Assembly (NCBI GenBank): GCA_022706085.1
Contig: JAKJDF010000003.1
Coordinates: 204,594 to 268,593, forward strand
Direction: 5' to 3'
Length of the DNA stretch: 64,000 nucleotides
DNA from: Candidatus Latescibacterota bacterium
GTDB lineage: Bacteria > Latescibacterota > MWCZ01
Both the position numbers and the translations under genes were made by a program. The notes beneath the pieces are model-generated. The model had not been told where the DNA came from, made no database searches, and saw only the letters and a program-made list of their open reading frames with translations. Shown here piece by piece: positions 16,408-24,624 of the stretch; the stretch's first letter is position 1; every line of letters begins with the position of its first letter.

Positions 16408-17300
16408 GGCGGATGGCAGTCCCTTTGATGTCGGGTGTATGGCTGATCGCGGCGGGAATTCTTTCGGGGTGCGGCTGGTTCCAATCGCAAGATGGAGAAC
16501 CCGTCGCCGTGGTGGGGGACGTAAAACTCACGCAGGGTGATCTGGACAGGATGCTTGCCAATGATGCATTCGAGGAGAAATCGGTCGAAGCGCGAAAGCG
16601 AGCGGTCACGCGATGGGTAAATCGCGAGCTTCTGTACCAGGAAGCGTTGCGGAGAGAATGCGACAAGGACCCGATCGTCAGGTTCCAGCTCAAGACAGCA
16701 CAGCGAGACATCCTGGTGAATGCCCTCATCGACCGTTCACAAAACGATTCCCCGGTCACTGAGGAACAGATCACGAGGTTTTACGAGGAAAACAGGAATA
16801 TCTTCAAGCGAACTGAGGCGATGATCCATGTCCGGCAGATCGTGCTGGAAGACCCTAAGGAGGCGCGACGCGTGGCCGCGGAAGTTCAGCGCAGGCCTGA
16901 GACGTTCGCAGAGGTTGCTCGCGCGCGTTCCAGCGACCCGTCCAGCGCGGACGGAGGCGACGTCGGATTTGTGACGGCTCGAACCGCGTACAGCCCTGAA
17001 GTGTGGCAGGTATTGCAACGGCTTTCCGACAACGAGATTAGCCGTCCGATACCTATAGATGCCGGGTGGATCATTTTGCAGGCAGTCGAGCACAGGCCGG
17101 CAGGCAGCATCAAGTCGCTTGACGAGGTCCGGTCGGAGGTGGTGAACCGATTGCGGGCTGCAGAACGAGCGAATCTGATGGCAGCTCTCGCGGAGAGCCT
17201 GAAACTGAAAGAGGATGTGGAGGTGTTCGCAGACAGGGTTGTTCCTGCGGCCGGCGCGTCGCGCAGTCCCGGTTCGCGGACTCCTGTCGGGATGGAATGA
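16404..17300 (+). CDS. Parvulin-type peptidyl-prolyl isomerase, lipoprotein
   Basis: 298 residues. The N-terminus has a lipoprotein signal ('LIAAGILSGCGWF', lipobox Leu-Ser-Gly-Cys) and the mature part begins with 'GDVKLTQGDLDRML', typical of SurA/PrsA N-domains. A parvulin domain spans about residues 130-235: 'IHVRQIVLEDPKEARRVAAE', 'FAEVARARSSDPSSADGGDVG', 'IPIDAGWIILQAVEHRPA'. It is predicted to help fold outer-membrane proteins in the periplasm. The ATG overlaps the mfd stop. The long helical C-terminus after residue 240 has no identified role. It is followed by a true SurA-like gene. Confidence 0.85.
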   Translation: MRRMAVPLMSGVWLIAAGILSGCGWFQSQDGEPVAVVGDVKLTQGDLDRMLANDAFEEKSVEARKRAVTRWVNRELLYQEALRRECDKDPIVRFQLKTAQRDILVNALIDRSQNDSPVTEEQITRFYEENRNIFKRTEAMIHVRQIVLEDPKEARRVAAEVQRRPETFAEVARARSSDPSSADGGDVGFVTARTAYSPEVWQVLQRLSDNEISRPIPIDAGWIILQAVEHRPAGSIKSLDEVRSEVVNRLRAAERANLMAALAESLKLKEDVEVFADRVVPAAGASRSPGSRTPVGME

Positions 17301-17366
17301 ACCGTTTGTCCGTTGAGTGTTCTGGGAATGCAGTGATCCGGGTTTTCTCTATGGAAAGGTCGTTTT

Positions 17367-18701
17367 GTGCGGAATGACAGGCCTTTACGTTGTGCGTTGC
17401 TGCTGATTGTGGCGAGTCTGCTGTCCTTTCGAACGGGTTTTGCCGCAGAAGAGGTCGTTGACCGCATTCTTGCGGTGGTCGAGCGCGACGTGGTATTGCA
17501 GTCCGAGGTTGACGAGTACATCGCCCTGCAAATGATCCAGGCGGGGCGCAGCATCCAGTCCCTTTCAGCCCCGGAACGTGATCAATTGCGTTGCCAGATA
17601 CTTCAGGCGATGGTGGACGACCGGATACTCGTGGCAAAAGCGCGCGCGGACAGCGTCGTTGTTACACTGCAACAGGTAGAAGATGCCCTCCGGCAGCAAC
17701 TGGACAACATCAAAAGCCAGTTTGCTAGTGAGGAGGCCTACCGGGAACAACTGGCAAAAGAAGGCACAACAGAACGCGACTTGAGGGCGAAACTGCGCCT
17801 TCAGATGGAACGATATCTGCTCAGAGAGAAACTAACGCAAACCTATGGACAGAAAATCACCGTGACGTTCAACGAAATGGAGCGTTTCTACAATCAGTAC
17901 CGCGACAGCCTTCCAGTGGTGCCGGCTTCGGTGACCATCGCCCACATAACACGCGTAACGAAACCAGGGGACTCCGCGCTTGTCGCGGCGCGCCGGGTGC
18001 TGGACGCGGCACGTGAGCGCCTCGCTGCCGGGGAGGATTTCGCTTCGGTTGCGCGGGCTCTTTCGCAGGATCCAGGAAGTGCGCAATTCGGGGGCGACCT
18101 TGGCTTTTTTGGGCGGGGCCAGATGGTTCCGGAGTTCGAAACGGCGGCATTTTCTCTCGATTCGGGCCAGGTCAGTGGACCGGTTCTCACGGAATACGGT
18201 CTGCACCTGATCCAGAATCTTGGATTTCGCGGCGAACAGGTGCACGCGCGGCACATCCTGGCGCGTGCGGTGTTTACCCCCGCGGATCGCCAGGCGACGC
18301 TTGACACGCTCCAGTCGGTGTACCGCCGCCTGCAGGTGGGGCAGGATTTCGGCGAACTGGCGCGGGTCTACTCGATGGACCAGAGCGTTCGGCAGACCGG
18401 CGGCCGCATCGGGCCGGTGGATCCCTCTGCGTTGCCGCCGGCATTCGGCCGGGTCCTGGCAACGTTGAGCGTCGGGGAGACGAGCCAGCCGTTTGAGTCA
18501 GATCCCGGCACCTTTCACATTGTGCGGCTGCTGGAGCGTACCCGCGAACACGCGATAAACATGAGTGACGATCGAAGGCAGATTGAGGAAATGGTGCGGC
18601 AGCGCAAGCTGCAGACACGCATTAACGAGATCCTCGAACAGGAACGTGGCCGCATGTATGTGGATGTGCGGCTGCCAGGCTGCGTCCCTTCAGCCCGGTA
18701 A
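17367..18701 (+). CDS. surA: SurA-like periplasmic peptidyl-prolyl isomerase with two parvulin domains
   Basis: 444 residues from GTG 17367. A signal peptide (about residues 1-26, ending 'FRTGFAAEE') leads into 'VDRILAVVERDVVLQSEVDEY', the conserved SurA opening. The helical N-domain is followed by two parvulin domains: the first from 'VTIAHITRVTKPGD' to 'GLHLIQNLGFRG', the second from 'VHARHILARAVFTPAD' to 'HIVRLLERTREH'. SurA escorts barrel proteins to the Bam complex, and BamA is encoded at 31753. The gap of 66 bases to the preceding foldase gene has no terminator. The stop overlaps the next start (TAATG). Confidence 0.88.
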   Translation: MRNDRPLRCALLLIVASLLSFRTGFAAEEVVDRILAVVERDVVLQSEVDEYIALQMIQAGRSIQSLSAPERDQLRCQILQAMVDDRILVAKARADSVVVTLQQVEDALRQQLDNIKSQFASEEAYREQLAKEGTTERDLRAKLRLQMERYLLREKLTQTYGQKITVTFNEMERFYNQYRDSLPVVPASVTIAHITRVTKPGDSALVAARRVLDAARERLAAGEDFASVARALSQDPGSAQFGGDLGFFGRGQMVPEFETAAFSLDSGQVSGPVLTEYGLHLIQNLGFRGEQVHARHILARAVFTPADRQATLDTLQSVYRRLQVGQDFGELARVYSMDQSVRQTGGRIGPVDPSALPPAFGRVLATLSVGETSQPFESDPGTFHIVRLLERTREHAINMSDDRRQIEEMVRQRKLQTRINEILEQERGRMYVDVRLPGCVPSAR

Positions 18702-19006
18702 TGGAGGCGCCGGTGGCCGGGTATACGAAGGGCGAGGTTCTGCGGATAGACTCCGTTCTCTTCCGTCTGCGCCTCGTTACATCGCGCGGACAGGCAAAGC
18801 GCGCGTGTGAGAACGGAATCGTGGAACTCAACGGCAAGGTGGCAAAACCGTCATCGTCGGTTCGCACTGGGGATTTCATTCGTGTGCGGTTCACCGACGA
18901 AGATTTGGGGTTCACGCTGATCGAACTGCCACGCAAATCGTTGAGCAAGACATCAGCGCGAGGTTGTTATTCCGTCTCCGCCGGCGGTGCTGTGGAGAGA
19001 GGGTGA
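18701..19006 (+). CDS. S4 domain RNA-binding protein (Hsp15/RqcP-like)
   Basis: 101 residues with an S4 fold: 'LRIDSVLFRLRLVTSRGQA' followed by 'CENGIVELNGKVAKPSSSVRTGDFIRV', the RNA-binding strand-turn pattern of Hsp15 and RqcP. Such proteins bind stalled 50S ribosomes during nascent-chain rescue. The ATG at 18701 overlaps the surA stop; a GTG at 18713 follows GGAGG (18704-18708) and may be the real start, removing four residues. The tail after residue 85 is variable. It follows the foldase genes, which fits a general protein-quality operon. Exact role inferred. Confidence 0.75.
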   Translation: MEAPVAGYTKGEVLRIDSVLFRLRLVTSRGQAKRACENGIVELNGKVAKPSSSVRTGDFIRVRFTDEDLGFTLIELPRKSLSKTSARGCYSVSAGGAVERG

Positions 19007-19009
19007 TTC

Positions 19010-19780
19010 ATGGCACTCCTGCGGCGCAACGTGATAGAAAAACCGCCTTACGACCAACTCGCTGTGTTGTACGACCACGTGATGCGGCACGTTGATTACG
19101 TGGAATGGGCGGACTACATAGAGCAGTTGTTTCGCTGGTGCGGGGCAAGCCCTCACCAAATTACCGAAGCGGCGTGCGGAACCGGTGCGCTGGCCCTGAT
19201 CCTCGCGGAACGGGGGTACTCCGTTTCCGGGTACGATCTGTCTGACGCGATGATCTCAGTCGCAAAGGCGAAGGCCAGGGCGGGACAAGGGAATCTTCCG
19301 CAATTTGCCGTGGCGGACATGAAGAACCTTCCCCAAGGTGAAGCTGACGTCGTCCTCTGCATGTATGACAGCATCAATTACTGCAGCAACACTCGAGAGC
19401 TTACGGCGACGTTTCACAGCTTTCGCGGGGCTGTCCGCGCGGAAGGTATCGCGATCTTTGACATTACCACCGAGGCCAATTCGCTCCGGTATTTTCGAGA
19501 CTACCGATATCGCGAACGTCACGACGGGTACATGATTTCGAGGCACAGCGTGTATCACCCCGAGACTCGCACACAGACCAACGAGTTTGTTTTTGAAGGA
19601 CCCGACTTGCCTGGGCGAGTGAAGGAGATGCACCGGCAACAGATTTACTCGCTCAAAGAGGTTCTGCAGAGCATACCGGCGTTTGAGTGGTCGGTGCTGG
19701 GTGCATTTGACGGATACACACTGGATCCGCCGGACGATGACACCGAACGAATACACATCGTTATGCGTGCTCTCGGTTGA
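19010..19780 (+). CDS. Class I SAM-dependent methyltransferase
   Basis: 256 residues. 'YDQLAVLYDHVMRHVDYVEWADYI' is a common N-terminus of this group, then motif I 'ITEAACGTGALALILAERGY', motif II 'VSGYDLSDAMISVAKAKA' and motif IV 'EADVVLCMYDSINYC'. The C-terminal half has a beta meander ('YHPETRTQTNEFVF', 'QIYSLKEVLQSI') like methyltransferases with a small-molecule or tRNA substrate. Cytoplasmic. It begins four bases after the S4 gene and is followed after 15 bases by an ATPase, all in one transcription unit. The methyl acceptor is unknown. Confidence 0.82.
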   Translation: MALLRRNVIEKPPYDQLAVLYDHVMRHVDYVEWADYIEQLFRWCGASPHQITEAACGTGALALILAERGYSVSGYDLSDAMISVAKAKARAGQGNLPQFAVADMKNLPQGEADVVLCMYDSINYCSNTRELTATFHSFRGAVRAEGIAIFDITTEANSLRYFRDYRYRERHDGYMISRHSVYHPETRTQTNEFVFEGPDLPGRVKEMHRQQIYSLKEVLQSIPAFEWSVLGAFDGYTLDPPDDDTERIHIVMRALG

Positions 19781-19795
19781 ACAACAGGGGAGTGC

Positions 19796-20473
19796 ATGGG
19801 CGACACCCCATTTCTCGCGTTCGATGGTGTGACTCTTCAGGGGCGCCGGGCACCCATCGTTGAGGATGTTTCCCTGTCTCTTGCGGCGGGCGCGTTTGGA
19901 GTCCTTTTCGGTCCAACCGGAGGGGGAAAGACGACGATCCTCAGACTGGCTCACCTCGAGCTCCGACCTACTGCGGGGCGCGTGAAAGTCGGGGATGCTT
20001 CCTCCGACCATCTCAGTGCGGGCGAAGCTGCCATGGTGCGTCGCGCCATCGGGATGGTGTACCAGGATTGCCGCCTTCTTTCGGACAGGTCTGCGAGTGA
20101 AAACATCATACTGCCGTTGCAGATTGCCGGTATGGCGACCGGAATGGCCCGACGTCGTGCACTCGAGGTTCTCGGTCAGGTTGGATTGGCGGGAAAACGA
20201 AGCATTTCTCCCCGTTACTTAAGCGGCGGAGAGTTGCAGAGACTTGCCCTTGCCCGTGCTCTGGCAATGGATCCCCATCTTTTGCTCGCGGATGAACCTA
20301 CAGGCAATCTTGACTCGGACACCGCGGAAGAGATCATGACACTGATTCGTCGCATAAACGCGCGTGGAACCACCGTGCTTCTTGCCACCCACGATCTCAA
20401 GCTTATCGGGGGATATGGGTACCCCTGCTGGCGAGTGGAGGATGGCCACGCCGTGCAGGAGCAGCCGCGTTGA
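19796..20473 (+). CDS. FtsE/LolD-type ABC transporter ATP-binding protein without adjacent permease
   Basis: 225 residues. Walker A 'LFGPTGGGKTTILRLAH' near residues 38-54, Q-loop 'GMVYQDCRLL', signature 'RYLSGGELQRLALARALA' and Walker B 'LLLADEPTGNLD' followed by 'LLATHDLKLI'. It matches the FtsE/LolD/MacB branch of ATPases. FtsE normally lies directly before ftsX; here the next genes are on the opposite strand and no FtsX-like permease is in the window. It may work with a distant permease. GGGGAG precedes ATG 19796. ATPase call certain; the partner is unknown. Confidence 0.85.
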   Translation: MGDTPFLAFDGVTLQGRRAPIVEDVSLSLAAGAFGVLFGPTGGGKTTILRLAHLELRPTAGRVKVGDASSDHLSAGEAAMVRRAIGMVYQDCRLLSDRSASENIILPLQIAGMATGMARRRALEVLGQVGLAGKRSISPRYLSGGELQRLALARALAMDPHLLLADEPTGNLDSDTAEEIMTLIRRINARGTTVLLATHDLKLIGGYGYPCWRVEDGHAVQEQPR

Positions 20474-20549
20474 CGGTTAGAGAGAGTGGCCTATCCGCGC
20501 GGGCCCAGGCTTTCAGGTGACCCCGTGCAACAGGTTCGAGCAGCACGCT

Positions 20550-20855
20550 TCACGTTCGCCTGACGACTTCCACCACATTTCCGGAAACGTCCTCCAGGTA
20601 GACGAACTCCACGCCGTCGCGGTGAACGCCCACGTTCCCGAACCGTTCTATGTCCTCCCTGTGGATGCCGATGTGTCGCGGATGGTGCCCGGGAAGTACG
20701 AAGGCGATACTGACGTTGGCGAAACGCACCAGCGCCCATGTGGCGTCCTGATATGCCACCTCGCATCTGAACCGGGAGCAATACCATTTCACGGCCTGTC
20801 CGATGTCGTCCACTACCACAGCGACGTGGTCCACCGTATCCGTATGATCGGACAT
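20550..20855 (-). CDS. VOC (glyoxalase/bleomycin-resistance) family protein
   Basis: 101 residues from ATG 20855, which opens directly on 'VDHVAVVVDDIGQAVKWYC', the first beta-alpha-beta unit of VOC domains. 'ALVRFANVSIAFVLPG', 'HIGIHREDIERF' and 'GVEFVYLEDVSGNVVEVVRR' follow, with the usual C-terminal metal-ligand Glu in the last strand. These domains bind a divalent metal and act as isomerases, dioxygenases or resistance proteins, usually as dimers. In-frame starts farther upstream would run into the neighbouring gene. The first His and the Glu are present; the substrate cannot be told. Confidence 0.75.
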   Translation of the reverse strand: MSDHTDTVDHVAVVVDDIGQAVKWYCSRFRCEVAYQDATWALVRFANVSIAFVLPGHHPRHIGIHREDIERFGNVGVHRDGVEFVYLEDVSGNVVEVVRRT

Positions 20856-20878
20856 TGGCGTAAACTCCGGCGCGCCTG

Positions 20879-21694
20879 TCATGCGGTCGAAGGGATGCAG
20901 GCGACAGGCAGTTCGAGAAGCGCGAGGACTTCGCAATCAAGTACTGCGAACGGATTCGGCTCGGGTACCGCGAGATTCAGCCCCTGGTCGCGCAGGAGCT
21001 TCGCGACATCGTCGCTTCTTCGCGAAAGCGCCCTTCCGATCCGTACGACGGAAAGCGCCCGAACGTCGCGTTTTTTCTCCAGCGCCACCATCAGACAACT
21101 GGCTGCCCGAGCCACCTCCTGAATCAACAGACCCGACGGAGACAGGGTTCCAAGAGCAGCGCACGCGCTGTCTGAACACCACACCATGCGCTCTTGATCT
21201 GTCATTCCAGACGATTTCAGGATTCCCGGCAACCGGGCAAAGCACTTTTCCCGGGCCGCAATGTCGTACCGCTCGAGCTGGTCGTCCGTTGTGAATGCAG
21301 CGACCAGATCGATGGCTTTTGCGAGTGTCAACGCCACCGCGATAGGTTCGGGAGAGAACTCGTCCGGTGCGTCCCATGTCTCCGCCGACGCGGCGCGATC
21401 CATCAATCGGCTCGCGAGTGACGCGTACCGTTCCCGCTGGAACAACCAGGCCGCGTACGCGAGGGATAACAGCGGCTCACACTGGTTGATGTGCCATGCC
21501 GGCTCCCTGGCGAAAACGTCGGGGTCCCGGGTGATACCTTCTGCGTGCGCTTCCACGGACCCAAGATACCGGACGTCCTGGAGGAGCTTCGATCGCATCC
21601 GCGATGCTTCGTCAGGCGACCACCACAGGCGGGGCGGTTTCTCCTGCATCGTTGAAATGGATTTCAGAATCGTACTGACATCGAATGCGGACAT
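20879..21694 (-). CDS. Hypothetical helical protein
   Basis: 271 residues, almost all predicted alpha-helix, no signal peptide and no membrane segment. The opening 'PPRLWWSPDEASRMRSKLLQD' recalls the start of heparinase II/III and alginate-lyase-type toroid proteins, but the later catalytic parts are absent and the match is weak. Later sections are rich in Ala, Leu and Arg ('LLSLAYAAWLFQRERYASLASRL'). The N-terminal ATG is supported by a gap of only 40 bases to the upstream MBL gene on the same strand. I cannot assign a function; it may be a shortened, non-catalytic relative of a helical toroid lyase. Confidence 0.65.
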   Translation of the reverse strand: MSAFDVSTILKSISTMQEKPPRLWWSPDEASRMRSKLLQDVRYLGSVEAHAEGITRDPDVFAREPAWHINQCEPLLSLAYAAWLFQRERYASLASRLMDRAASAETWDAPDEFSPEPIAVALTLAKAIDLVAAFTTDDQLERYDIAAREKCFARLPGILKSSGMTDQERMVWCSDSACAALGTLSPSGLLIQEVARAASCLMVALEKKRDVRALSVVRIGRALSRRSDDVAKLLRDQGLNLAVPEPNPFAVLDCEVLALLELPVACIPSTA

Positions 21695-21733
21695 ATTTTG
21701 GTTCCTGTCATTGTACTTTCAATTGGTTTCTCT

Positions 21734-22375
21734 TCACCTGATTCCGTGCAGTTTTTTGTATTCCGCCCAGTTCATTTTGAGCTGTAGAAACGACGCGAAA
21801 TCAACCTGAAGCAAGAACGGATTGGTGCTGCGTTCAACCCCGATCGTCGAAGAAGGCCGGACACCGTAATCATGCCCGGGAAAGACGCGAGTAGTGTCGG
21901 GAAGTGACAGAAGCTTCGTGTGGAGGCTTTCCCATTCCTGTCGCGCTCCTTCGCCGAAGTCCGAACCGCCGACCTTGCCCACGAACAACGTATCCCCCGT
22001 GAATACCGCGTCTTCCACAAGATAGCACACATGCCCGCGTGTATGGCCCGGTGTGTGGATCACCGTGACGGAAAGTGTGCCCAGGGGAAGTGCATCGCCG
22101 TCATCTACACGGACATCACAGGTGCCTTCGCTCAAACGATGCATGACCACCTGTGCCCCGGTCAACTCTTTGAGTCGCGCGTTGCCGTTCGTGTGGTCAA
22201 AATGGTCGTGCGTCACCAGCACGTATTCCACACTGAAGCCGAGGGCAGTGGCTTTCTCCGCCACCAGATCCGGCGCGAATGAAGGGTCCACCGCAGCGCA
22301 CACGCGCCGCATTTCGTCAGCAACGAGGTAGGAGAAATTCCTGTCACCGCCGGTTCGAATCTGTTCCACCAGCAC
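21734..22375 (-). CDS. MBL-fold metallo-hydrolase (glyoxalase II-like)
   Basis: 213 residues, starting at GTG 22375 after GGGAG on the minus strand. Metal ligands appear in order: 'VLVTHDHFDHTNG' (HxHxDH) near residues 54-67, 'VIHTPGHTRGHVCYL' (His), 'FTGDTLFVGKVGGSD' (bridging Asp) and 'RVFPGHDYG' (final His). This set binds two metals and hydrolyses a thioester, as in hydroxyacylglutathione hydrolases, or oxidises persulfides in close relatives. It lacks the C-terminal helical glutathione-binding domain, so a small thiol ester is more likely. The final 'NWAEYKKLHGIR' is unusual. Cytoplasmic. Confidence 0.83.
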   Translation of the reverse strand: MLVEQIRTGGDRNFSYLVADEMRRVCAAVDPSFAPDLVAEKATALGFSVEYVLVTHDHFDHTNGNARLKELTGAQVVMHRLSEGTCDVRVDDGDALPLGTLSVTVIHTPGHTRGHVCYLVEDAVFTGDTLFVGKVGGSDFGEGARQEWESLHTKLLSLPDTTRVFPGHDYGVRPSSTIGVERSTNPFLLQVDFASFLQLKMNWAEYKKLHGIR

Positions 22376-22583
22376 GTTGCAACTCCCGGTTCGTCAGCCA
22401 GTTCTCATTAAAAATGCCCGTGTTCGCGTCTGTTTCCAAGACCGGCGAAAAACGCGCGCAACAGGCGGGTCCTGGAAGTCCACGCATGACGTGGTCAGGC
22501 AGCATCGGCCACAGGGATTGACGACGGGCGGGTGCTGATCGTCGAGCGGGCAATTCATTCACCCACATTCCCACGACGGCGGT

Positions 22584-22612
22584 TTGAGACACCCGAGCGC
22601 AGGAAGTACATT
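22584..22612 (+). promoter_or_regulatory. Sigma-70-like promoter for the phosphate transport genes
   Basis: TTGAGA (22584-22589) and TACATT (22607-22612) are 17 bases apart, matching consensus at five and four of six positions. Transcription would start near 22619, about 40 bases before the ATG at 22658. The TACATT is part of a GTACATTTAAAT element resembling two other upstream sites in the window. Confidence 0.42.
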
Positions 22613-22657
22613 TAAATCGCGCGTTCAACCGGGTTCGGAGTTACGGAGGGCGAATTC

Positions 22658-23332
22658 ATGGCACGTTCTATTCTCGCGTTATTCTCGCGCTCACCCTGGG
22701 GAGCCATTCAGGAACACATGCGATCGGTCAATCAGTGCGTGCAGTTGCTGGACCCGCTCATGGACGCTGTCATGGCAGGCAATCATGCCCGCACCGAAGA
22801 ACTTGCCAAAGAGATCTCCGCTCTGGAACACGCGGCGGACGAGGTGAAAAATGAACTCCGCGACCATCTCCCGCGAAGCATTTTTCTCCCTGTTGCACGC
22901 GAGGACCTGCTGGAAATCCTTTCCACGCAGGACAGCATCGCCGATGCGGCGGAAGATGTCGGCATGATCGTAACGATGCGGAAGATGGAAGCGCAGAACG
23001 AGCTGCGAGACTTTCTTGATCCGCTTGTTCAGAAGACTCTTGAGTCCGTGTCTTGCTACTCGCAGGTGATAGGCGAAATCGACCGTCTTGTGGACGCGTC
23101 ATTCGTTGGCAAGGAAGCTCAGCGCGTGATGGACCTGATTCGGCAGGTGAGCACGCTGGAACACGAAGCGGACCTCGCGCAGGAGGCACTTTCACGCCGG
23201 CTTTTTGAAATCGAGGACCTTCTCAAACCCGGTGCGCTCTTCATGTGGATTGAAATCATCCGCCGCCTGGGCAGTGTTGCCAACAGGGCGGAAAAAGCGG
23301 CGAATCGCCTCCGCATGTTTCTCGCAACGTAA
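22658..23332 (+). CDS. DUF47 family (PhoU-like) phosphate transport regulator
   Basis: 224 residues, mostly long helices, with the DUF47 (TIGR00153) features 'SPWGAIQEHM', 'AKEISALEHAADEVKNELR', 'FLPVAREDLLEILSTQDSIAD' and 'LEHEADLAQEALSRRLF', where the repeated Glu/His/Asp-rich stretches are thought to bind metal. In many bacteria this gene is immediately upstream of a PiT transporter, as here (38-base gap), and modulates phosphate uptake. Cytoplasmic. ACGGAGGG upstream supports the ATG. A promoter lies about 45 bases before it. High confidence in family; mechanism only inferred. Confidence 0.9.
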   Translation: MARSILALFSRSPWGAIQEHMRSVNQCVQLLDPLMDAVMAGNHARTEELAKEISALEHAADEVKNELRDHLPRSIFLPVAREDLLEILSTQDSIADAAEDVGMIVTMRKMEAQNELRDFLDPLVQKTLESVSCYSQVIGEIDRLVDASFVGKEAQRVMDLIRQVSTLEHEADLAQEALSRRLFEIEDLLKPGALFMWIEIIRRLGSVANRAEKAANRLRMFLAT

Positions 23333-23370
23333 CGTTCGTTCCGTGCCATCTCTCTCGTTCGGGAGCCTTC

Positions 23371-24624
23371 GTGTTTGACCCCTGGGTTTTCACCGCATGC
23401 GGTCTGATCGCGGGACTGTACATGGCGTGGACAATCGGCGCGAACGATGTCGCCAACGCCATGGGTACATCCGTCGGGTCCAAAGTACTTACGCTTCGGA
23501 CCGCCATACTGGTAGCGGCGGTTTTTGAGTTTTCCGGCGCGTTTTTCGCCGGTGGACAGGTGACGAATACCCTGAGATACGATGTCATCAACGTGCACGT
23601 TGTGGAAAAGATCGGGCATACGATGGGCGTGGGAATGCTGGCGGCGCTTCTGGCGTCGGCCGCCTGGCTTCACCTTGCAACCTGGCGTGGCTGGCCGGTA
23701 TCCACCACGCATTCGATCGTTGGCGCCGTGGCGGGTTTTGGGTTCGCGGCCAGTGGAGCAGATGCCGTCCACTGGAGCACTCTCGCGAGGATCGGGACGA
23801 GCTGGGTGATTTCTCCGGTCCTGGGAGCGATTGGGGCATGGGCGCTGTTCATCATCGTTCGGAAACTGGTGTTCGGAACCGAACATCCGGCGGCACGCGC
23901 AAGAATCGTTACGCCTGTGCTGATCGGGGTGGTAGGTGCGGTGCTTACCCTTTCGATGATTTACAAGGGTTTGAAGAACCTTCATTTGAACCTGCCTCTC
24001 AACCAAGCCCTTCTGCTGGCCGCCGTTATCGGCGCGGTTGCAGGCTTTGCGGGAAAACTTCTGCTGGCGCGGAAGCTTGTTGACGTGGGAGAGGGGAGCA
24101 GAGAGGACGAAATCTCAGCCGTGGAACGTCAGTTCCGGTCGTTGCAGATAGTCACGGCGTGTTACGTCGCGTTCGCGCACGGGTCAAACGACGCGGCAAA
24201 CGCCATAGGACCCATGGCTGCCGTCCTGACGTCGGCCGGAAGCGATTTTCTGCGGAATTTCGGGGACCCGACCACCGTGCTTCTCGCGCTGGGCGGGCTT
24301 GGCATTGTTCTCGGGCTGGCGACGTATGGGTACAAGGTGATATACACGATCGGCAGCAAGATAACCGAAGTCACACCGAGCCGCGGTTTCGTCATGGAGT
24401 TCAGTACGGCGTCCGTCGTGTTGCTCGGATCGAAACTCGGTCTGCCTGTTTCGACTACGCACATCATCATAGGGGCGGTGGTTGGCGTCGGGTTTGCCAG
24501 AGGTATGTCCGCACTCAACACCAGAATGGTCGGGCAGATTATATGGTCATGGGTGATTACACTGCCCTCCGCCGGGCTTCTTGCCGCTCTGTTCTTCTAT
24601 GCGCTCCGTACGGTTTTTCTCTAG
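23371..24624 (+). CDS. Inorganic phosphate transporter, PiT family
   Basis: 417 residues from GTG 23371, with about ten membrane segments. The two inverted halves each carry the PiT signature: 'WTIGANDVANAMGTSVGS' near residue 24 and 'AHGSNDAANAIGPMAAVLT' near residue 272. 'GWPVSTTHSIVGAVAGFG' and 'GLPVSTTHIIIGAVVGVG' are the paired Pi-binding loops. It imports phosphate with sodium or protons. It is partnered with the DUF47 gene just before it. The 3' end overlaps the convergent Omp85-type gene by four bases, leaving no space for a terminator between them. Confidence 0.95.
   Translation: MFDPWVFTACGLIAGLYMAWTIGANDVANAMGTSVGSKVLTLRTAILVAAVFEFSGAFFAGGQVTNTLRYDVINVHVVEKIGHTMGVGMLAALLASAAWLHLATWRGWPVSTTHSIVGAVAGFGFAASGADAVHWSTLARIGTSWVISPVLGAIGAWALFIIVRKLVFGTEHPAARARIVTPVLIGVVGAVLTLSMIYKGLKNLHLNLPLNQALLLAAVIGAVAGFAGKLLLARKLVDVGEGSREDEISAVERQFRSLQIVTACYVAFAHGSNDAANAIGPMAAVLTSAGSDFLRNFGDPTTVLLALGGLGIVLGLATYGYKVIYTIGSKITEVTPSRGFVMEFSTASVVLLGSKLGLPVSTTHIIIGAVVGVGFARGMSALNTRMVGQIIWSWVITLPSAGLLAALFFYALRTVFL

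Noticed and set aside
22352-22361. GGTTCGAATC, like a tRNA T-arm
   Set aside because: No acceptor or anticodon stem pairs around it, and it is coding sequence of the MBL-fold gene on the other strand.
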